A DNA stretch of 64,000 nt from Branchiostoma floridae (GCF_000003815.2 NC_049981.1:8194085-8258084); one strand, 5' to 3'. Positions 22,781 through 35,499 are shown, counted from the stretch's first letter. The notes: generated by a model not told the origin, from the letters alone. Numbers and translations are program-made.

Positions 22781-22992
22781 TACTGTAAATGCAGAAATGT
22801 TCGCGGTGGATTAATATTCGCGGTTTTTGCGGCGGCCGCTTCACCGCGAATTTAAAACCACCGCGAACATTTTTTCATAACAGTAAGAGACTACAGTGCA
22901 TGGTGCTACCGCGAAATTAAGTCCACCGCGAAAAGTCATTTTTCCCGCTACCGCGAAATTAAATCCCCGCAAACTTAAATACATTTACAGTA
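22781..22992. mobile_element. CGCGAA foldback MITE, best preserved copy
   Basis: TACTGTAAATGCAGAAATG to AAATACATTTACAGTA. Most CGCGAA and CGCGGT blocks are intact, as is the central AGAGACTACAGTGCATGGTG. Confidence 0.95.
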
Positions 22993-23880
22993 TTGCCAGC
23001 CAGTTTGGCATGTTTGGTAACAAACCTTGGAAATTTTAAGTTTTCCAACCTGTGAATTGGAGGAGGCTGCTATGAGTCATACATTGCCTAGAATAATAAT
23101 GAAAATGTCCCTTTTATTCTACTGTATGTGCTTGAACATCCTCTGGCAATGCCTGTCATATTGGCGGTGAACATGGCCAGTGGCAAGCTGAAGGCAGAAT
23201 GTTCAGATATATTGATTGAATCCCCAGATTAAGGTGATGCCCCCAAGCAAGTCTGAATATTCCTGAGGGGAACATTGATTTCCCCAGCAAGAGTGGTACA
23301 GCTGGTGGACAGCCAAGAAACCCTGCAGTAATGGTTGGTACCACATGATATAGCTGAAGGTCGTTTGACCAAACTCTCTGTTCTGTGTGTGCTACTTTGC
23401 AGCTCCCATTGTACCAGTAAGTCACAGTATGGCATTTCTCCCAAAAGAAAAGGTACAAAAATTTGGCTTGTAGATAACACATAACCCAACGCATCTGCTT
23501 GAAGATAAGCTGATTACCAAATGCCGAAACCACATTGCCTGTTCCACAATACCGAAAATATAGGGGTGATTTCTGAAATTATTACATCGATTATAACAGC
23601 AGCTACCGCGGAAAAAAAAATGTGCATCATTCCACAACTGAGTACAGACGACATGCCAAACCACGTACGAATGTGGCAAACGGAATAAGAGATATAGGTG
23701 CGAACACTCAACACATAGACTGTTCACAATACTCCGTCGACAGAGGTTACTCTCCAGTCACAGAGTAATAATGCCATATCATCAATCAATCCGTAAGAGG
23801 ACATCCTGTGCAGGTCTATGATTCAGGTGTAATTATCATTAGTTGTGAAATAGGAAACAGGCCAGGCATGGGCTTTGGAA
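22993..23880. other. No gene recognised
   Basis: Overlapping minus-strand open frames at 23156-23727 have no recognisable domain; no repeat family identified. Confidence 0.55.
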
Positions 23881-23889
23881 CTTTGGACA

Positions 23890-24195
23890 TTCTGTGGTTT
23901 GGCTTTGACAATTTTATTGGGGGCATTTTTGATATCTTGTGTTCTGGACATGCAGTGGTGGTGGTTTTTGAGTGGTAAATACTTGTAGCTGCTGGGGTAG
24001 AGAGTAAATGTTATTCATTTTTGGATTCATTTACTGGTTTTATTGGATCTGCAGGCACCAATTTCATTTCAAACTTTGGATGAAACTAGCTCAAGAAGGT
24101 GTAAATGCAACAATTTTTTATGTAGATCGTCTAAGTGATGATTTAGATACTTATTATTCAAATTAACAGCTTATTTGCATAATTAATGAGAACAT
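23890..24195 (+). mobile_element. Degraded TACCTCCATG-family fragment
   Basis: GGGGGCATTTTTGATATCTTG, TGTTCTGGACATGC and TTATTTGCATAATTAATGAG follow the family's internal order. Confidence 0.55.
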
Positions 24196-24589
24196 GCTAT
24201 ATAGTGGTACATAGTGGAACAGTCCATTTTTGCAAGGGGTGGGAGATAGGTGAAATGTGCTGTATTTGCTCTCAAATGTTGCATAATACTAGTAACTTAA
24301 AGAACTATAATCTAGTTATGACAATAGGACAGGACCATTATAACACCATTATAAACCCAGTGATTACAACTGATACAATAATAACTTCATAATGATTATT
24401 TAGTAAATGTGTTTGTGGAACTATAGTTTGTGGAAATTTACTTCATTTCTTTTTTCATGTCAAAAAGTTAAGAATTGTGTTAAAAAAACGTTAATAGTTG
24501 CTTCAATATATGTTTATGTTATATTCTTGCCTGGAAATGGAGTTGATTGCAGGCCATCCTGAAGAAAGCATATTTTGACAGACTTGTTG

Positions 24590-24985
24590 TTGTTTAATTT
24601 TATTGTTGTTTATTAAGAAACCTTTTAGCCCTTACGGGCTAACCTTCCAAGGTTCAAACAATCAACATGACTATATACCATACATTTTGAAAAATACAAC
24701 AATCAACAATCAAAATATTTACAATAGAGCACAGTGTCTAGAGGTCAAAGGTCTAGGTAACAATGTTTGAGATGGCTTGTTTAAAACTGGACAATGTACA
24801 CAGTGACTTAATGTCAGATAGAAATGAGTTCCAGAGCATAATTGCTCGGTACAGGAAGGTACGTTTTTTACTGTTTGTTTTAGGTTTGGGTAGTCTGAAG
24901 TTGTTGGATACAGAAAATCTGGAGACTAGAAGCTACACTATTCATAGAAAGTGTTCCCAGAAGATGTAAAAATCAATCCAAGAGA
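24590..24985 (-). pseudogene. LINE ORF2 C-terminus and 3' end, minus strand
   Basis: The minus-strand frame encodes NNFRLPKPKTNSKKRTFLYRA, then IMLWNSFLSDIKSL, LSSFKQAISNIVT and a stop at 24753. This is the usual lWNsLp…sFK end of LINE reverse transcriptases. The 3' untranslated region runs to about 24590 and ends in TTGTT repeats. Confidence 0.72.
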
Positions 24986-25259
24986 CTGCAGCAGGGAACT
25001 AATTAGAGTCAAGTCTGAATGTTTTCGGACCAGTGAGGTGTGCCAGAGAACTCATTTTCTACTGGATGGTTAGCTTGTTGCAGAAAGGGTAAGAGGAATG
25101 ACCTGAAAAATACTTTGTCCCCTGATACCCTCAAAGTCTTTCCTTAGTGGTCTGTACAAATCCCATGTTGAGAGCTTGTGGCTGATGTATTAGTAGGCAA
25201 ATATATCCACTAATGTTTATACCATAGAACCAATAGTGTAAATGACAAACTAGACCCTA

Positions 25260-25405
25260 TATGTTGATTTATTCATACCTATAGATATCCATATACATGT
25301 ATATGTGTTTAGTTGTACTGTAAGTAGCTGTTATACATGCAGACCTTACGAAAGTTGCTGTACTTTTGTCGTGTCTCAATAAAGATTTGATTTGTATTTT
25401 TTGTT
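25260..25405 (+). mobile_element. Retroelement 3' tail
   Basis: TCGTGTCTCAATAAAGATTTGATTTG resembles a LINE 3' end with a polyadenylation-like AATAAA. Coding part not seen. Confidence 0.35.
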
Positions 25406-25434
25406 TCCTTCTCCTTTGGTCCTTGTAGTTAAAA

Positions 25435-26110
25435 AGTTGGGGTCAAAGTTAGTCAACTTCTTATGGTACTTCAGCGGAACTTCCTGTTTTGATATCTTGA
25501 ATTTGGACATGCTGTAAATGATATTTGAGTGGTAGATAGCTCTTGGGGCTGAGAGTACAAAAATGTAAGTGGTGTAGATCTGGGCCTCCTAGTGGCTTGT
25601 TTTGAAACTGCAGGGGATGGTTTAGTTATGCTTGAAGTGATGCTTCATACAGTTAGATGTTAATTATGCAAATTGGAATCTAATTTACTTAATTAATGAG
25701 GAAATTGTCGTACCCTGCTCTGTTCCATTATAGGACTATTGCAACATGTGAAATTTGTAACTGAGAAAGAGAAGAATATTGATAGATAAATATTATGCAA
25801 ATATAAGCCTAATTTGCATAATTAGTGAGGAAATGCTATAATCCCATGGTGGTAAAGGACAGGATGTTCTTACTTGTGGCATTTGGAAGTTATGTAAAAG
25901 GCATAAAATTTAGCATGATTAACATAATTCAAACTTGATGCAAATGAGGTCACATTTGCATAAATTATGAGAAATGCAATGAATGTCTTCTTTCTTTCCA
26001 TAGATTGTGAACATCTGTTATTTGGGTGGAGGAGATTATTAACTGATATACTTTTTGCAAATGAGGACCTCATTTACATGATTAATAATAAACATAACTT
26101 GTACACCAGT
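25435..26110 (+). mobile_element. TACCTCCATG-family copy without clear ends
   Basis: GGTACTTCAGCGGAACTTCC, TTTTGATATCTTGAATTTGG, GATAGCTCTTGGGGCTGAG, CTCCTAGTGGCTTG and several AT-rich modules with TTATGCAAAT and ATTTGCATAATTA. Confidence 0.8.
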
Positions 26111-26529
26111 TATAAAGGTTAAAATCAGTTTGCGAAGGTATGGGGTCATGGAAGTTTAATCAAGAAAATATGGTATATATTATGCATTCTGTACATTACA
26201 TCTGTAATGGTAATATAACAAAGGTGACTAGTACCTGTCCATCCTGCAAGGATCTCTTCAATTATTCTAAACAGGCCAGCCCTGAGCTGTTGAGAACATG
26301 GAAAAGTACCTTGTGATTACCCTGTTAGAATAAGATTCTGGATAGTCTTGGTTAGATTAATGGCATCAAATTCAACACGTTTAACATAAACAGATCTGTT
26401 GATATTAAGAGTAGAGCCATGATTAGAAATCTGTTATTTTGCTGATTTCACTAATTATCACTTATACAGTCGTACATATTGAAATGTTGCTTTCATAAGG
26501 CTTCTTGTGTACATTTCATAATAACCTTC

Positions 26530-26600
26530 TTGTTACGTCGATGTAGGTTAGACATCCAGGTAATAAGATCCAGGTAATAAGATACTATTTTTGGCGAACC
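26530..26600. repeat. GACATCCAGGTAATAAGA family end with local duplication
   Basis: GGTTAGACATCCAGGTAATA, then ATCCAGGTAATAAGATAC again: a 16-base local duplication at the family's terminal sequence. Confidence 0.65.
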
Positions 26601-26744
26601 TTCTTGATACTATACATAATAACCATCTTGATAAACCCATATACTCGGGCCACCATGCAGCTTTACATCACCATTTTTGACTGATGCAGCCCTTCACACC
26701 ATGCCCGACCGGGGTTCAAACCTCCACCCTCTTGATCCATAGTA

Positions 26745-27657
26745 AACTAGAGTTCGGCGACCTCATACCTCCATGAAATATTCAGTGTTTTTGTCGATTT
26801 TATGTTTGTTGGTGATGACTTGTACGTTGTATGTAATGATATTCGTGTTATTTCTACTAGTTGTGTGGATAGTTATCACATGGGCACCATGGTAACATGC
26901 AACAGGTGTGGGGAATCTTTATGATGTTTACATTATCACGTTATTATAGTACTGGCAACTTGCAAGGTAGAGAGTATGTTTCAGAATTCATAACAAATAA
27001 CTGCGACACATCAGGATACAAACACATCTTCAACACAAGCAATAAGACACAAAATGTCCATCAACCAATACCCACATATAGGTTACAGGGACAAGTTTAT
27101 GCCAGATATATAACAATTCAAGTACATACCAACACAACATCAGCGTAATGCCAAGTGGAGCACGAAACATCTATCAGCACAAACGAAGTATAGCACACCA
27201 GGTCCCCAAAGGCACAAGTGGATAAATACAAAGTTAATTATCATATTCAAATATGAGTACGAAACCAATCCACCCAGCCGTTCTTGAGTCGAGGCTATCG
27301 TTTCCCCCAAACAGTTGTTGTCAACTGATCCAAAAAAAAAAAAATATGTTCATGGCTATCACTGGCGAAACAAATCACCTCACCATCTGCTTTGAGATAA
27401 GGTGATTAACAAAGAGGGAAACCACGATGCCTGTACCAATATATCTCAAATATAGGGGTTGTTTTTTGATATTATTACATCGATTATAACGACAGACACG
27501 GCTCCCAAAATCTCATCGATTCAAGCTTTCATCACCTCCCACCAACACAACAAGTATGAAACCAATCCATCCAGTCGTTCTTGAGTAATCATCTACACAG
27601 ACAGAGACACATAACAGAAAATATAACCTCCATTCCATGACATTTCATGGAGGTAAC
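26745..27657 (+). mobile_element. TACCTCCATG-family element with foreign middle
   Basis: Starts AACTAGAGTTCGGCGACCTC, ATACCTCCATGAAATATTC and ends ACATTTCATGGAGGTAAC. The central part (about 26860-27240) does not match other copies and may be an insertion. The block near 27370-27480 (ACATCGATTATAACGACAG) also occurs at 23580-23600. Confidence 0.75.
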
Positions 27658-27703
27658 AAACTAGAAGTAGTTCTGCTGTGTATGTTTGCATCCGCCCCAA
27701 AAG

Positions 27704-28219
27704 GAGATACTTTTGCCAAGCGTTCAAGGTTCTCAGGTATTGATAAATGCAGCAGTGATGCTCCAGGAAAGATAGAACAGATGGTATTGTCAGCCGCACC
27801 ATCACCAATACATCCAAGAGGTGTGGTGACTTCATTTCTAGGTAGTGGACCTTTTGTCCTCCTGCCAAAGGGTTGGGATAAGACAAGTCACCAGCATGAA
27901 AGGCAAATGGACCTGCCAGCAACTCAGGTTAGAAAGGCTCGCCGGCATTAATTGATCCATCCATTCTCCAGGAGCCCTGCATAACTGTAGGGAAGAGGAA
28001 GAGAAAAGTAAAAGCAGGACATGTTGAAGAAGTAGAGCAGGAAATGTGATGGAAGACAGGCATCTATTGGGGAGCCAAAAGAGACATGCAAATAAAACTA
28101 GCTCTATGGGAAGCACTGATGGTGCCATTGTGAAGCTGATTGGAGCAGGTCAAGTATTTGACTCCTGCTTTTGTCCTGTGCTAGAATGGTTCTTTCTTTG
28201 TCTCCGATGTGAGGAATAG
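27704..28219 (+). pseudogene. Coding-like segment broken by frameshifts, unidentified
   Basis: Three successive + frames look protein-like. The first (27703-27951) reads GDTFAKRSRFSGIDKCSSDA onward to LLPKGWDKTSHQHERQ; the second (about 27942-28049) PALIDPSILQEPCITVGKRK onward to EEVEQEM; the third (28049-28219) from MEDRHLLGSQKRHANKTSS to GAIVKLIGAGQVF. Two single-base shifts would be needed to join them. A minus-strand frame also stays open at 27838-28403. I do not recognise a family; it may be an old pseudogene, a transposon gene remnant, or chance. Confidence 0.3.
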
Positions 28220-28432
28220 GCTGAGGACTGCTTATCATAACACTGACCCACTGTGTGGTCACAGCGCTAAGAGAGCAGCAAGCCTTTTCAGATGTGCTGC
28301 TGTCAGAGGATACAGAAGGACAAGTAGGCTTTTTGCTGATCTCTACGACACTTTGAAGTGATATACAAGGAGCAGAGTGAGAAGTAGGTGTTGAATACTG
28401 CAATATTTATTTCTGGTTGTACATGTACCTGC

Positions 28433-30241
28433 GTACTCTCATGTCCCTAATAAACGTACCGGGACGTTTATTTTTTTCAGCCTCACAATCCACCCGGTAC
28501 GTTCTTATTTTGGACGGTACGTTTATTTTTTTCTGAAAATTGGGGCTTTGCTAAGCCAAGACCCTCAAAGAATTGAAGTTTTGGGGGTTTTCTGCCCATA
28601 TTTCCGCGGTATTTTTGCTCAAAATTCCCTATTTTTCGGGCGAAACAGCGCAGATTTCCATGAGCGTATACGCGTACGCGGTACTCTTTCGGTGATTTCG
28701 GTCGATCTCGCTATGACGCTACGAAGTAAATGTTGTTCTTGGGGGAAAATAAAACACCACACTGATGTTATGAAATACAATTTTTACATAAATAACTTTT
28801 AGTTTTAATTTAGTAGTAGTTTATAGTCTCTGTTTACATCGTAAACCAGCACCTTGCACAAGGAATTTCCGGTCTTGTGGTTCCATGCGCTTTCGGCAGC
28901 GAGGCGGAAGAGTGATTCGTTCACATGATAAATGCTGGACGTAAAAATAACAACTATAACTTCTTTTCCCTTGTGATATGAGTTTTGACGCCGCAAATTC
29001 TCCCAAACGACAGGAATTCGTCGGTAAAAACAGCAAGTTCATAATCATTTCTAAGCATCAAACCGCCACAACTTTCCCTTTGTATATGCATGTGCCATTA
29101 TGCCGAGATGGTCACGTTGAAATAAAACTTTCTCTACGTAGGCTTATTTCTTTGACAAAAATCAACCTTAGTCTAGTTTTCTTATAAATAACTTTTATTT
29201 AATAGATTTTAATCGTTTTTATACCGTAATCACTTTATTTTATGCTACACATCAGAAATCTTGCTGCGGTATTTTACCTTGGTAAAAGTGGAGTCGTCCA
29301 CTGACCCCTAGTGACCTTGTTTATCAGCTGCTGCGACGCCATGAAAAATGCAAAGACGGAGGTTTCCATTTTTGACCCGCGGAATACGAAAATTGGGACA
29401 TCGTACATGCAGTTCAAGAACCTAAAACATCAGATACATGAACGGACGGTCTATTTATAAAATCTGCCCATATAGCCTTCCAGTCTGCACAGAAATGACG
29501 ATGTAGAGAAGGGTAGAAGTGCAAAGAGTCTGAGATGAGAAAAAAACGCCACGTGAATTCAACAACACTTTGCATAAGATCACATAATTTTCACAATGTT
29601 TCCTTTATTCAATGTCTCCTTCATAAAAAGTCCAAGTTGAACCGACATTTTGCTGATGTAGTACAGAAAAAAAAAGTGATCCCCTCGTGGATAATTTACT
29701 ATTTACGTAGCGTAACGCGGCCGGCCACGCGCCCGTGACGGCCGCGAGTGTTGGCATAGCGGCCGGACTGAAAATCGTCTGGCCGCGACCGCATTCGACA
29801 GGTGACCGCTATAGACTATTTCTTAATGCTTAGGTCAACGGGAAAAATCCAAGGGACCGACGAAAACTGACCACATGGCCAGTTACGTGGCCCCTATACT
29901 CAGGTGACCCCTAAGGCAGGCTTCACCGCGAATTTTTACCTTTTATTAAAAAATTGAGAAAACATCATGATTCGAACAAGATATCTATAGTTCTTTTGCT
30001 CATCATTTATAGAACTATCTGATGTGGTTCTTAGGCATAAATGAATAAAAAGACCTACCTGCTTATCATCTCCTTTTCTTTTCTTTGGACAGAAGTAGCA
30101 TGGTCACAGTTTAATACATGTCAATTTGGTAATTTTCCGGGGGGTATGTTTATTCCGGGGGGTACGTTTATTAGATATTGACGATTTGTCCGGGGGGTAT
30201 GTTTATTCCGGAGGGTATGTTTATTAGGGACATGAGAGTAC
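28433..30241. mobile_element. 1.8-kb DNA transposon-like element, GTACTCTCATGTCCCTAATA ends
   Basis: Left end GTACTCTCATGTCCCTAATA and right end TATTAGGGACATGAGAGTAC are exact inverted repeats. Inside each end are repeated GGTACGTTTATT or GGTATGTTTATT words. The interior is moderately CpG-rich and unlike its surroundings. A short minus-strand frame (28821-29048) with LPPRCRKRMEPQDRKF is open, but I recognise no transposase. Sequence at 29700-29930 resembles the CAGTCAAACC element at 82-1041. Confidence 0.75.
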
Positions 30242-30351
30242 TGTATCCTTCAGAATTTATGCAAATGAGTTTGGATCCTACTGTATCAAATACATTGATC
30301 TACACATGTATCCAAAAGTTTCATACTACTTTTACATATATATAGCTACTT

Positions 30352-31135
30352 ATTATTACCTCCATGAAATGTCATGGAGGTTATATTTTCAGTAGCGTTT
30401 GTGTGTGTGTGTGTGTGTGTCTGTCTGTCTGTCAACAAGATAACTCAAGAACGGCTGGGTGGATTGGTTTCATACTTGGTGTGTTGGTAGGGTGTGACGA
30501 AAGCTGGAAGTGATTAGATTTTGGGCCCCCTAGCAACTTCCCTTGGTACTGCAGTGTAACTTCCGGTTTTGTTATCTCGAGTTCTGAACAAGCTATGGTC
30601 ACGATTTATGGATGTTAGATAGCTCTTGTGCTCAGGAAGAAGAGACATAAGTTTGGGCCCCCTAGCGACTAGGTTTGGGATAGCAGGTGCATTTTTGTCA
30701 AAAACTTCTTAAGTGGATAACTCAAGAAGGGAACAACGGATTTTCATGATTTTGATATGTAGGTACCTTAGACAATGTTGTACAGAATTGAGTACTAATT
30801 ATGCAAAATTAGATCACATTTGCATAATTAATGAGAATATTCTATCATAGCAGTTTTTTCAATGTATTTCTTGTCCCAGACATGATATGGTCTTGACATT
30901 TAGGTGGTAGACAGCTTTCAGTGCCATGACATATTGGGCCAAGTGTCAGCCCCCTAACATGTAATTTCGGAACTGCAGGGGCATTTTTGTCAAGACCTTC
31001 GGAAGAGGATAACTGCAGAAAGGAACAATAGATTGCCATCTTTAGGCTTGCAGGTAGCTAAGGCAAATATGTTCATAATGATATACATGTTATGGAGATG
31101 AAGACCTAATTTGCATAATTAAGCATTTTTATTGG
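30352..31135 (+). mobile_element. TACCTCCATG-family element, well preserved
   Basis: Starts TTATTACCTCCATGAAATGT, CATGGAGGTTATATTTTC, (TG)n(TCTG)n, ACAAGATAACTCAAGAACGG, then the GGGCCCCCTAGC blocks twice, GGCATTTTTGTCAA twice, and two AT-rich modules with TTTGCATAATTAATGAGA. This is the best copy for reading the family's internal order. The right end merges with a truncated LINE 3' tail (31140-31200). Confidence 0.88.
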
Positions 31136-31199
31136 TTGTCATACATTGTACCCTGTGCAATTGTTGAGCAATAATGTCATTCATTTATTCATTCATTCA

Positions 31200-32790
31200 T
31201 TCAATCCCATATGATACTATATGTATTTTTCTGTCAGTCAGGGAACAGCTAAGAATGTCAGAAAACAAACCATTGATACTCCAAGTTTTCTACCCCACCT
31301 TGTAGGGTATTGATGGCAGTCCTGATTAAGCATGAAGTTTAGGATTGGACATGGTGCCTGCTGTTGACCTCTACCCTTCAATGCCAGGAGTGACTGACAT
31401 TGTACCTACAAGGAGCATCAGATGGCCAGGGAAAGCCCTTTCTTGGCAATTTCCTTGTAACTTGTCGTGAGGTTTTACGCATCTTGCCAATTCTTGAGAC
31501 TGATATTGTTACTTGTGGTTACTTGTTCAGTTGTTGGCTTTGGTCAGTTTTGTGAATGGTACATTCTTCTGAGTGTTACTCTTTATCTGGGTATTAAGTC
31601 CTTGTTCCTACATGTAACTGCATATACATTACCTCCATGAAGGTTAGACATTCTGGTAATAAGATACACGTTAAGATAGCAGTTAAGATGATTTTAGATT
31701 GTCCAGTAGGAAACAAAGGTAAGACGATCACGTCTAGCTGAAGACAATTTTGGATGGTCCAATAGGAGACACAGGTATTAAAACAAAGTCAACAAATTTG
31801 ACGAATTTAATGCAAATGAGTTAATAAGCTCCTGTTGTTTGAGTTACAGGAGCAAAGTGAATGCATGTTTCAGTAATCAAAGGAAAGTAAGCTGTGAGGA
31901 CAGAGGTGGAGGATAGGAACTGAAGCTGGTGCCTTATTAGCTTGAGGAATTCAGATAGGGATTTCATGTACAGGCACTCAACTGAATATGGGGAAAGTTG
32001 GAAGAGAGTGTTTTGATTACCCTGCTGATTTATCATCACTGTAAGTCCCATCTAAACAGTGGCAGATGGACCCTGTTTGTAGATGCTCAGGCTAATCACA
32101 ACAGGACCAGCAGGGAACCTCACCTACCCCACGGGCTGTCACTCTCTGGGGGAATGGAGATATCAGGAGGTGTCAAAGGTCAGGTAGAGTACACAGGTTC
32201 TGATCAGCCATGTTGGAGGACACTATGGGCCATGTCTTCATGTGAGGTGAATGTCTTGACTTGTACAGTAACTTGTAGTACATGTATGCACACCACTGGT
32301 CCGACATACAGTGATGTAAAAATAATGATTTTGGGACAATGTGTCCATTGAAATTTCCTTAGCACTTTACAACAGTTTTTGAATTACTGTCTGTGATGTT
32401 CAAAGGCTTTGTGTATCAACCATAGTTCTGACATTCGTACTAGTAATTGTTTTCACTGTCATCATACATGTATATGCCCTGAGTTGATGATTTTTTTACT
32501 GTCAATGAAGAGAAAAGTTGCAGTGACTAAAATTGGGCAACCCGGACTCTTTGAAATATGCGTTGAAGATTAGAATATGAAAAATTACTTAGCTTTCAGC
32601 TTGTTCAAGCATTAAATCACTCCCAATGCCTTCCAGCCTATAGAAATCAATATGGTTGCCACCCCTGTGAAGTCACAAGTTCATTACTGTGATTAATAAG
32701 TAGCATTATCATGGGAGTATGAAGGGACTTTGCCCTCCCTCCCAGCAGAATAAGGACTGTTCCGCTGTAGAGGTGTTTACCTGCATGTAT
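31200..32790. other. No gene recognised
   Basis: Contains one GGTTAGACATTCTGGTAATA repeat end at about 31640 with a nearby partial duplication (GATTGTCCAGTAGGA / GATGGTCCAATAGGA). The open frame at 31998-32351 has no domain. Confidence 0.55.
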
Positions 32791-32814
32791 GCAGGTATGG
32801 TTTTGATGCTGGTG

Positions 32815-33430
32815 GAAACTTTTCGGTAGCCGGGGATGTAGGGCGCTGTATCTCGTGAACGGATGGTGTGAGCACGACGATTTTTAATACGTGGGTTGGG
32901 GGTGGTAGCCTGACACTCAGGTGTGATTTTGGGCCTCCTGGCGCTTGACCTTGACATTGAAGGTGGCATTTTTGGTGTTTTGGGGGCACTTTTGGCGCTG
33001 TGTGTCCGGAACGATACGCGCGATTGCAACGATTTTTGGTGCATGGGTGGGGGGTTGTTGCCTGTTGCCTAGGATTGACTTTGGGCCTTGTCGCGTTTGA
33101 ACTTGACCCGGCAGGTCGAATTTTGTGTCCGGGAGGGGTGTTTCCGGAGTTATATCTTCTGAACGGCTGGTGCTGGCGCGATGATATTTGGCACATGTGT
33201 CGGCGGTGGCTGAATAATGCTCAATTTTGATTTTGGCGCCCTTGGTGCTTGAACTTGACATTTTAGGTTACCTTTTGTGCGGGCACGGGGCGTGCGCTGT
33301 ATCTCCGGAACGCAAGGTGCCATTGTGTTGCCATTTGGTACGTGAGTTGTTTGTGGTGTCCTGGTGGTCAGGTTTGATTTTGGGCCTCCTAGTGCTTGAA
33401 CTTGATACTGTATAGGTTGACCCTGTTTTA
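32815..33430 (+). repeat. Degenerate tandem repeat, four units of about 150 bp
   Basis: Each unit has CGCTGTATCTC.GGAACG, GATTTTTGGCACGTG-like, GATTTTGGGCCTCC and GCTTGAACTTGACATT in that order. Units start near 32848, 32995, 33142 and 33292. The wording resembles internal blocks of the TACCTCCATG family but is more GC-rich. The long overlapping minus-strand frames here are by-products of the repeat. Confidence 0.8.
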
Positions 33431-33697
33431 GTGTGGTTGGGGCATCCTCCCAATATCTGCTTGGTTTTAAAAACAGATTATGGTTGGGTGTAGAACCATC
33501 ATCTGGCCTGGGCCACCTTCAATGTATCAGGTTACTTAGTGGCACTGACAGTTTGCCAGATGACGGGAGTGTGCCAGATTATATATCTGTTGGTCAGGTA
33601 TAATTGGAGTTTGCTTATTACTCTTTGTGGTGTTTCTAGAGCTGTATAGTACTGAGTTTTAAGTTCCGGTACAAGTTCCTTTACCCTGTTGGCAATC

Positions 33698-33781
33698 ATG
33701 GTTGAACTTGAACTTAAACAGAAGAAGATGCAATTTTCTAATGTGGAGGAGAACTGTATAGAGTGTGGGCATAAGAGAAAG
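33698..33781 (+). CDS. Possible first coding exon of an unidentified gene
   Basis: An ATG with A at -3 and G at +4 opens 28 codons, MVELELKQKKMQFSNVEENC then IECGHKRK, and ends exactly at a consensus donor (AAG|gtatgt). The CIEC pair could begin a zinc-binding module. No downstream exon is identified; the candidate at 46736 also begins in phase 0 but is 13 kb away. Short, so chance is possible. Confidence 0.28.
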
Positions 33782-33789
33782 GTATGTGT

Positions 33790-35495
33790 ATGATTTGTCC
33801 TGTGTTTCTTTTTGTTTCTTTGGTAATGCCATTTCCATACTGTATACAGGTAATTTGTTGTTTTGGGCTAGTCATATTCGCTTGGTTTTTGGGCCTGCTT
33901 AATCTATGGTACAGGCAGGGTTAAGTGGTGGAGGCTTAGCTTTGTTCTGTTTTGAATTCAGTATCGTTTGTTGCATTTTGTCGCGGCAAATATATGATGA
34001 AATTCCCCTTCTAAGCAACTGCTCATTGGTTTGCGGGGATGTTTGCTGGGTGTTTGCTCTGACTACAACAGCTTCTGAACTTTTCAAAGCTTCCATTGCC
34101 AGCAGCTTGCCATCTATAAATGGGATTGACAAGGACATTTTTCATAGTAAATTGTGCTGTTAAATTTGGCTTAGATACTACAGGAGATTTAGGTTTGGGT
34201 TGGATGGATTGAATGAAAATATCATACCACCCTGGGGACTAACTGTTGCTGCTGCATGGGGGCTACCACTATTCATGTTGTCTAATGTCTATGGAACTAC
34301 AGATAAAAGTATCATTGGTCAAATTATGCGAGTAACATTCCGATGTCAAGTGAATAACACCCCAGAAATAAATCTTTAATGAATATCATTGGAAGAACAC
34401 AAACCAAGGAGACTTAGCAGCTGCATTAGGTCAGTACATTGAAATAGGAAGATATTAGTATATCATGTGACAGAGTAACTACATGTGCATGGGCCATCTG
34501 AGACAAAAAAAGGTAGCGTCTCAACAACTTCAAAGTACTGTGGTTGGTTACATACTTAAGAAATCCAAAATAAGTAATGTTCATCCATGTCCAAACTTAC
34601 AAATTCAGAAAATGGAATTTCAGAGTCAGACTTTTGCATGGTGCACAACCAACACGGTAAAAAGCTCATTTTTCCAACCACGTACCACAGACAAAAAGGC
34701 AAAAATACACAATAGGTCTACAGAAACCCAATACATTTCATGCAGGCCTGAGGTCTACGAACTCTTGTTGTTATTGTGATTAGGAGTGTGTGCTTGTATG
34801 TTTACACATTTCACAAGTCCCATGTGAAGCACGTAAGCACCAAAGAACACACAGGACTGTTTTTCAGGGTTCTTAAGGCAAGAAGTTGCCACTAGTAACT
34901 AAGTAAGGAAGAGAGATAAAGATCAAACATTTCGACCAAATGTTCAGGATTCTCCTTGGATTCTCCTTGGATTTGTCAAGTTTTAAGGAGGTAATTATAC
35001 AGATGTGATGTTACACAGGATCATATACAAGCCCCTAAGGGAGCATTTTGAACATAAAGCTTTAAAGGGACATGAGTCACACCATTTGCTTCTACTATTA
35101 TCATTTGTTTGGCATGTAGCTACCTTTCGTGGAGGGTAATGGATTTGGTAGGTTCAGATGTTAATCTTGGGTCAAGGTTGCATGTAAAGGTGGTGTTTGA
35201 GTTGGAGCACTTCTGTTGTTGTGTCTTGGCTGTGTCAATGCTGCAAGATTTTGGATAAAAGTAAGATGGAAAGTTGGAGGCTTGTTGGTTACAGTGCATT
35301 AGCACTATGTTATTTTTATGATCTTGTACAAGGTAGATTTCACTTGTACCTGATTGACGCTTGGAAATACCCTTACACAACAGGGTACTGCAGATTGAGC
35401 AAGTCAGATGATAGTAGATGTCCATAGATTTTAGGTAAATGCATCTCACGGTCTCTACAGACTTGTGAATTGCCTGCTGCAAGTTATAAAAATCA
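33790..35495. other. No gene recognised
   Basis: Open frames at 33899-34163 (both strands), 34483-34779 (+) and 35120-35482 (-) have no recognisable domain. Confidence 0.55.
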
Positions 35496-35499
35496 CTGA

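Noticed and set aside
32709-33261. Three overlapping Arg/Pro/Ser-rich minus-strand frames
   Set aside because: Several frames open at once over a GC-rich tandem repeat indicates low stop content, not coding.
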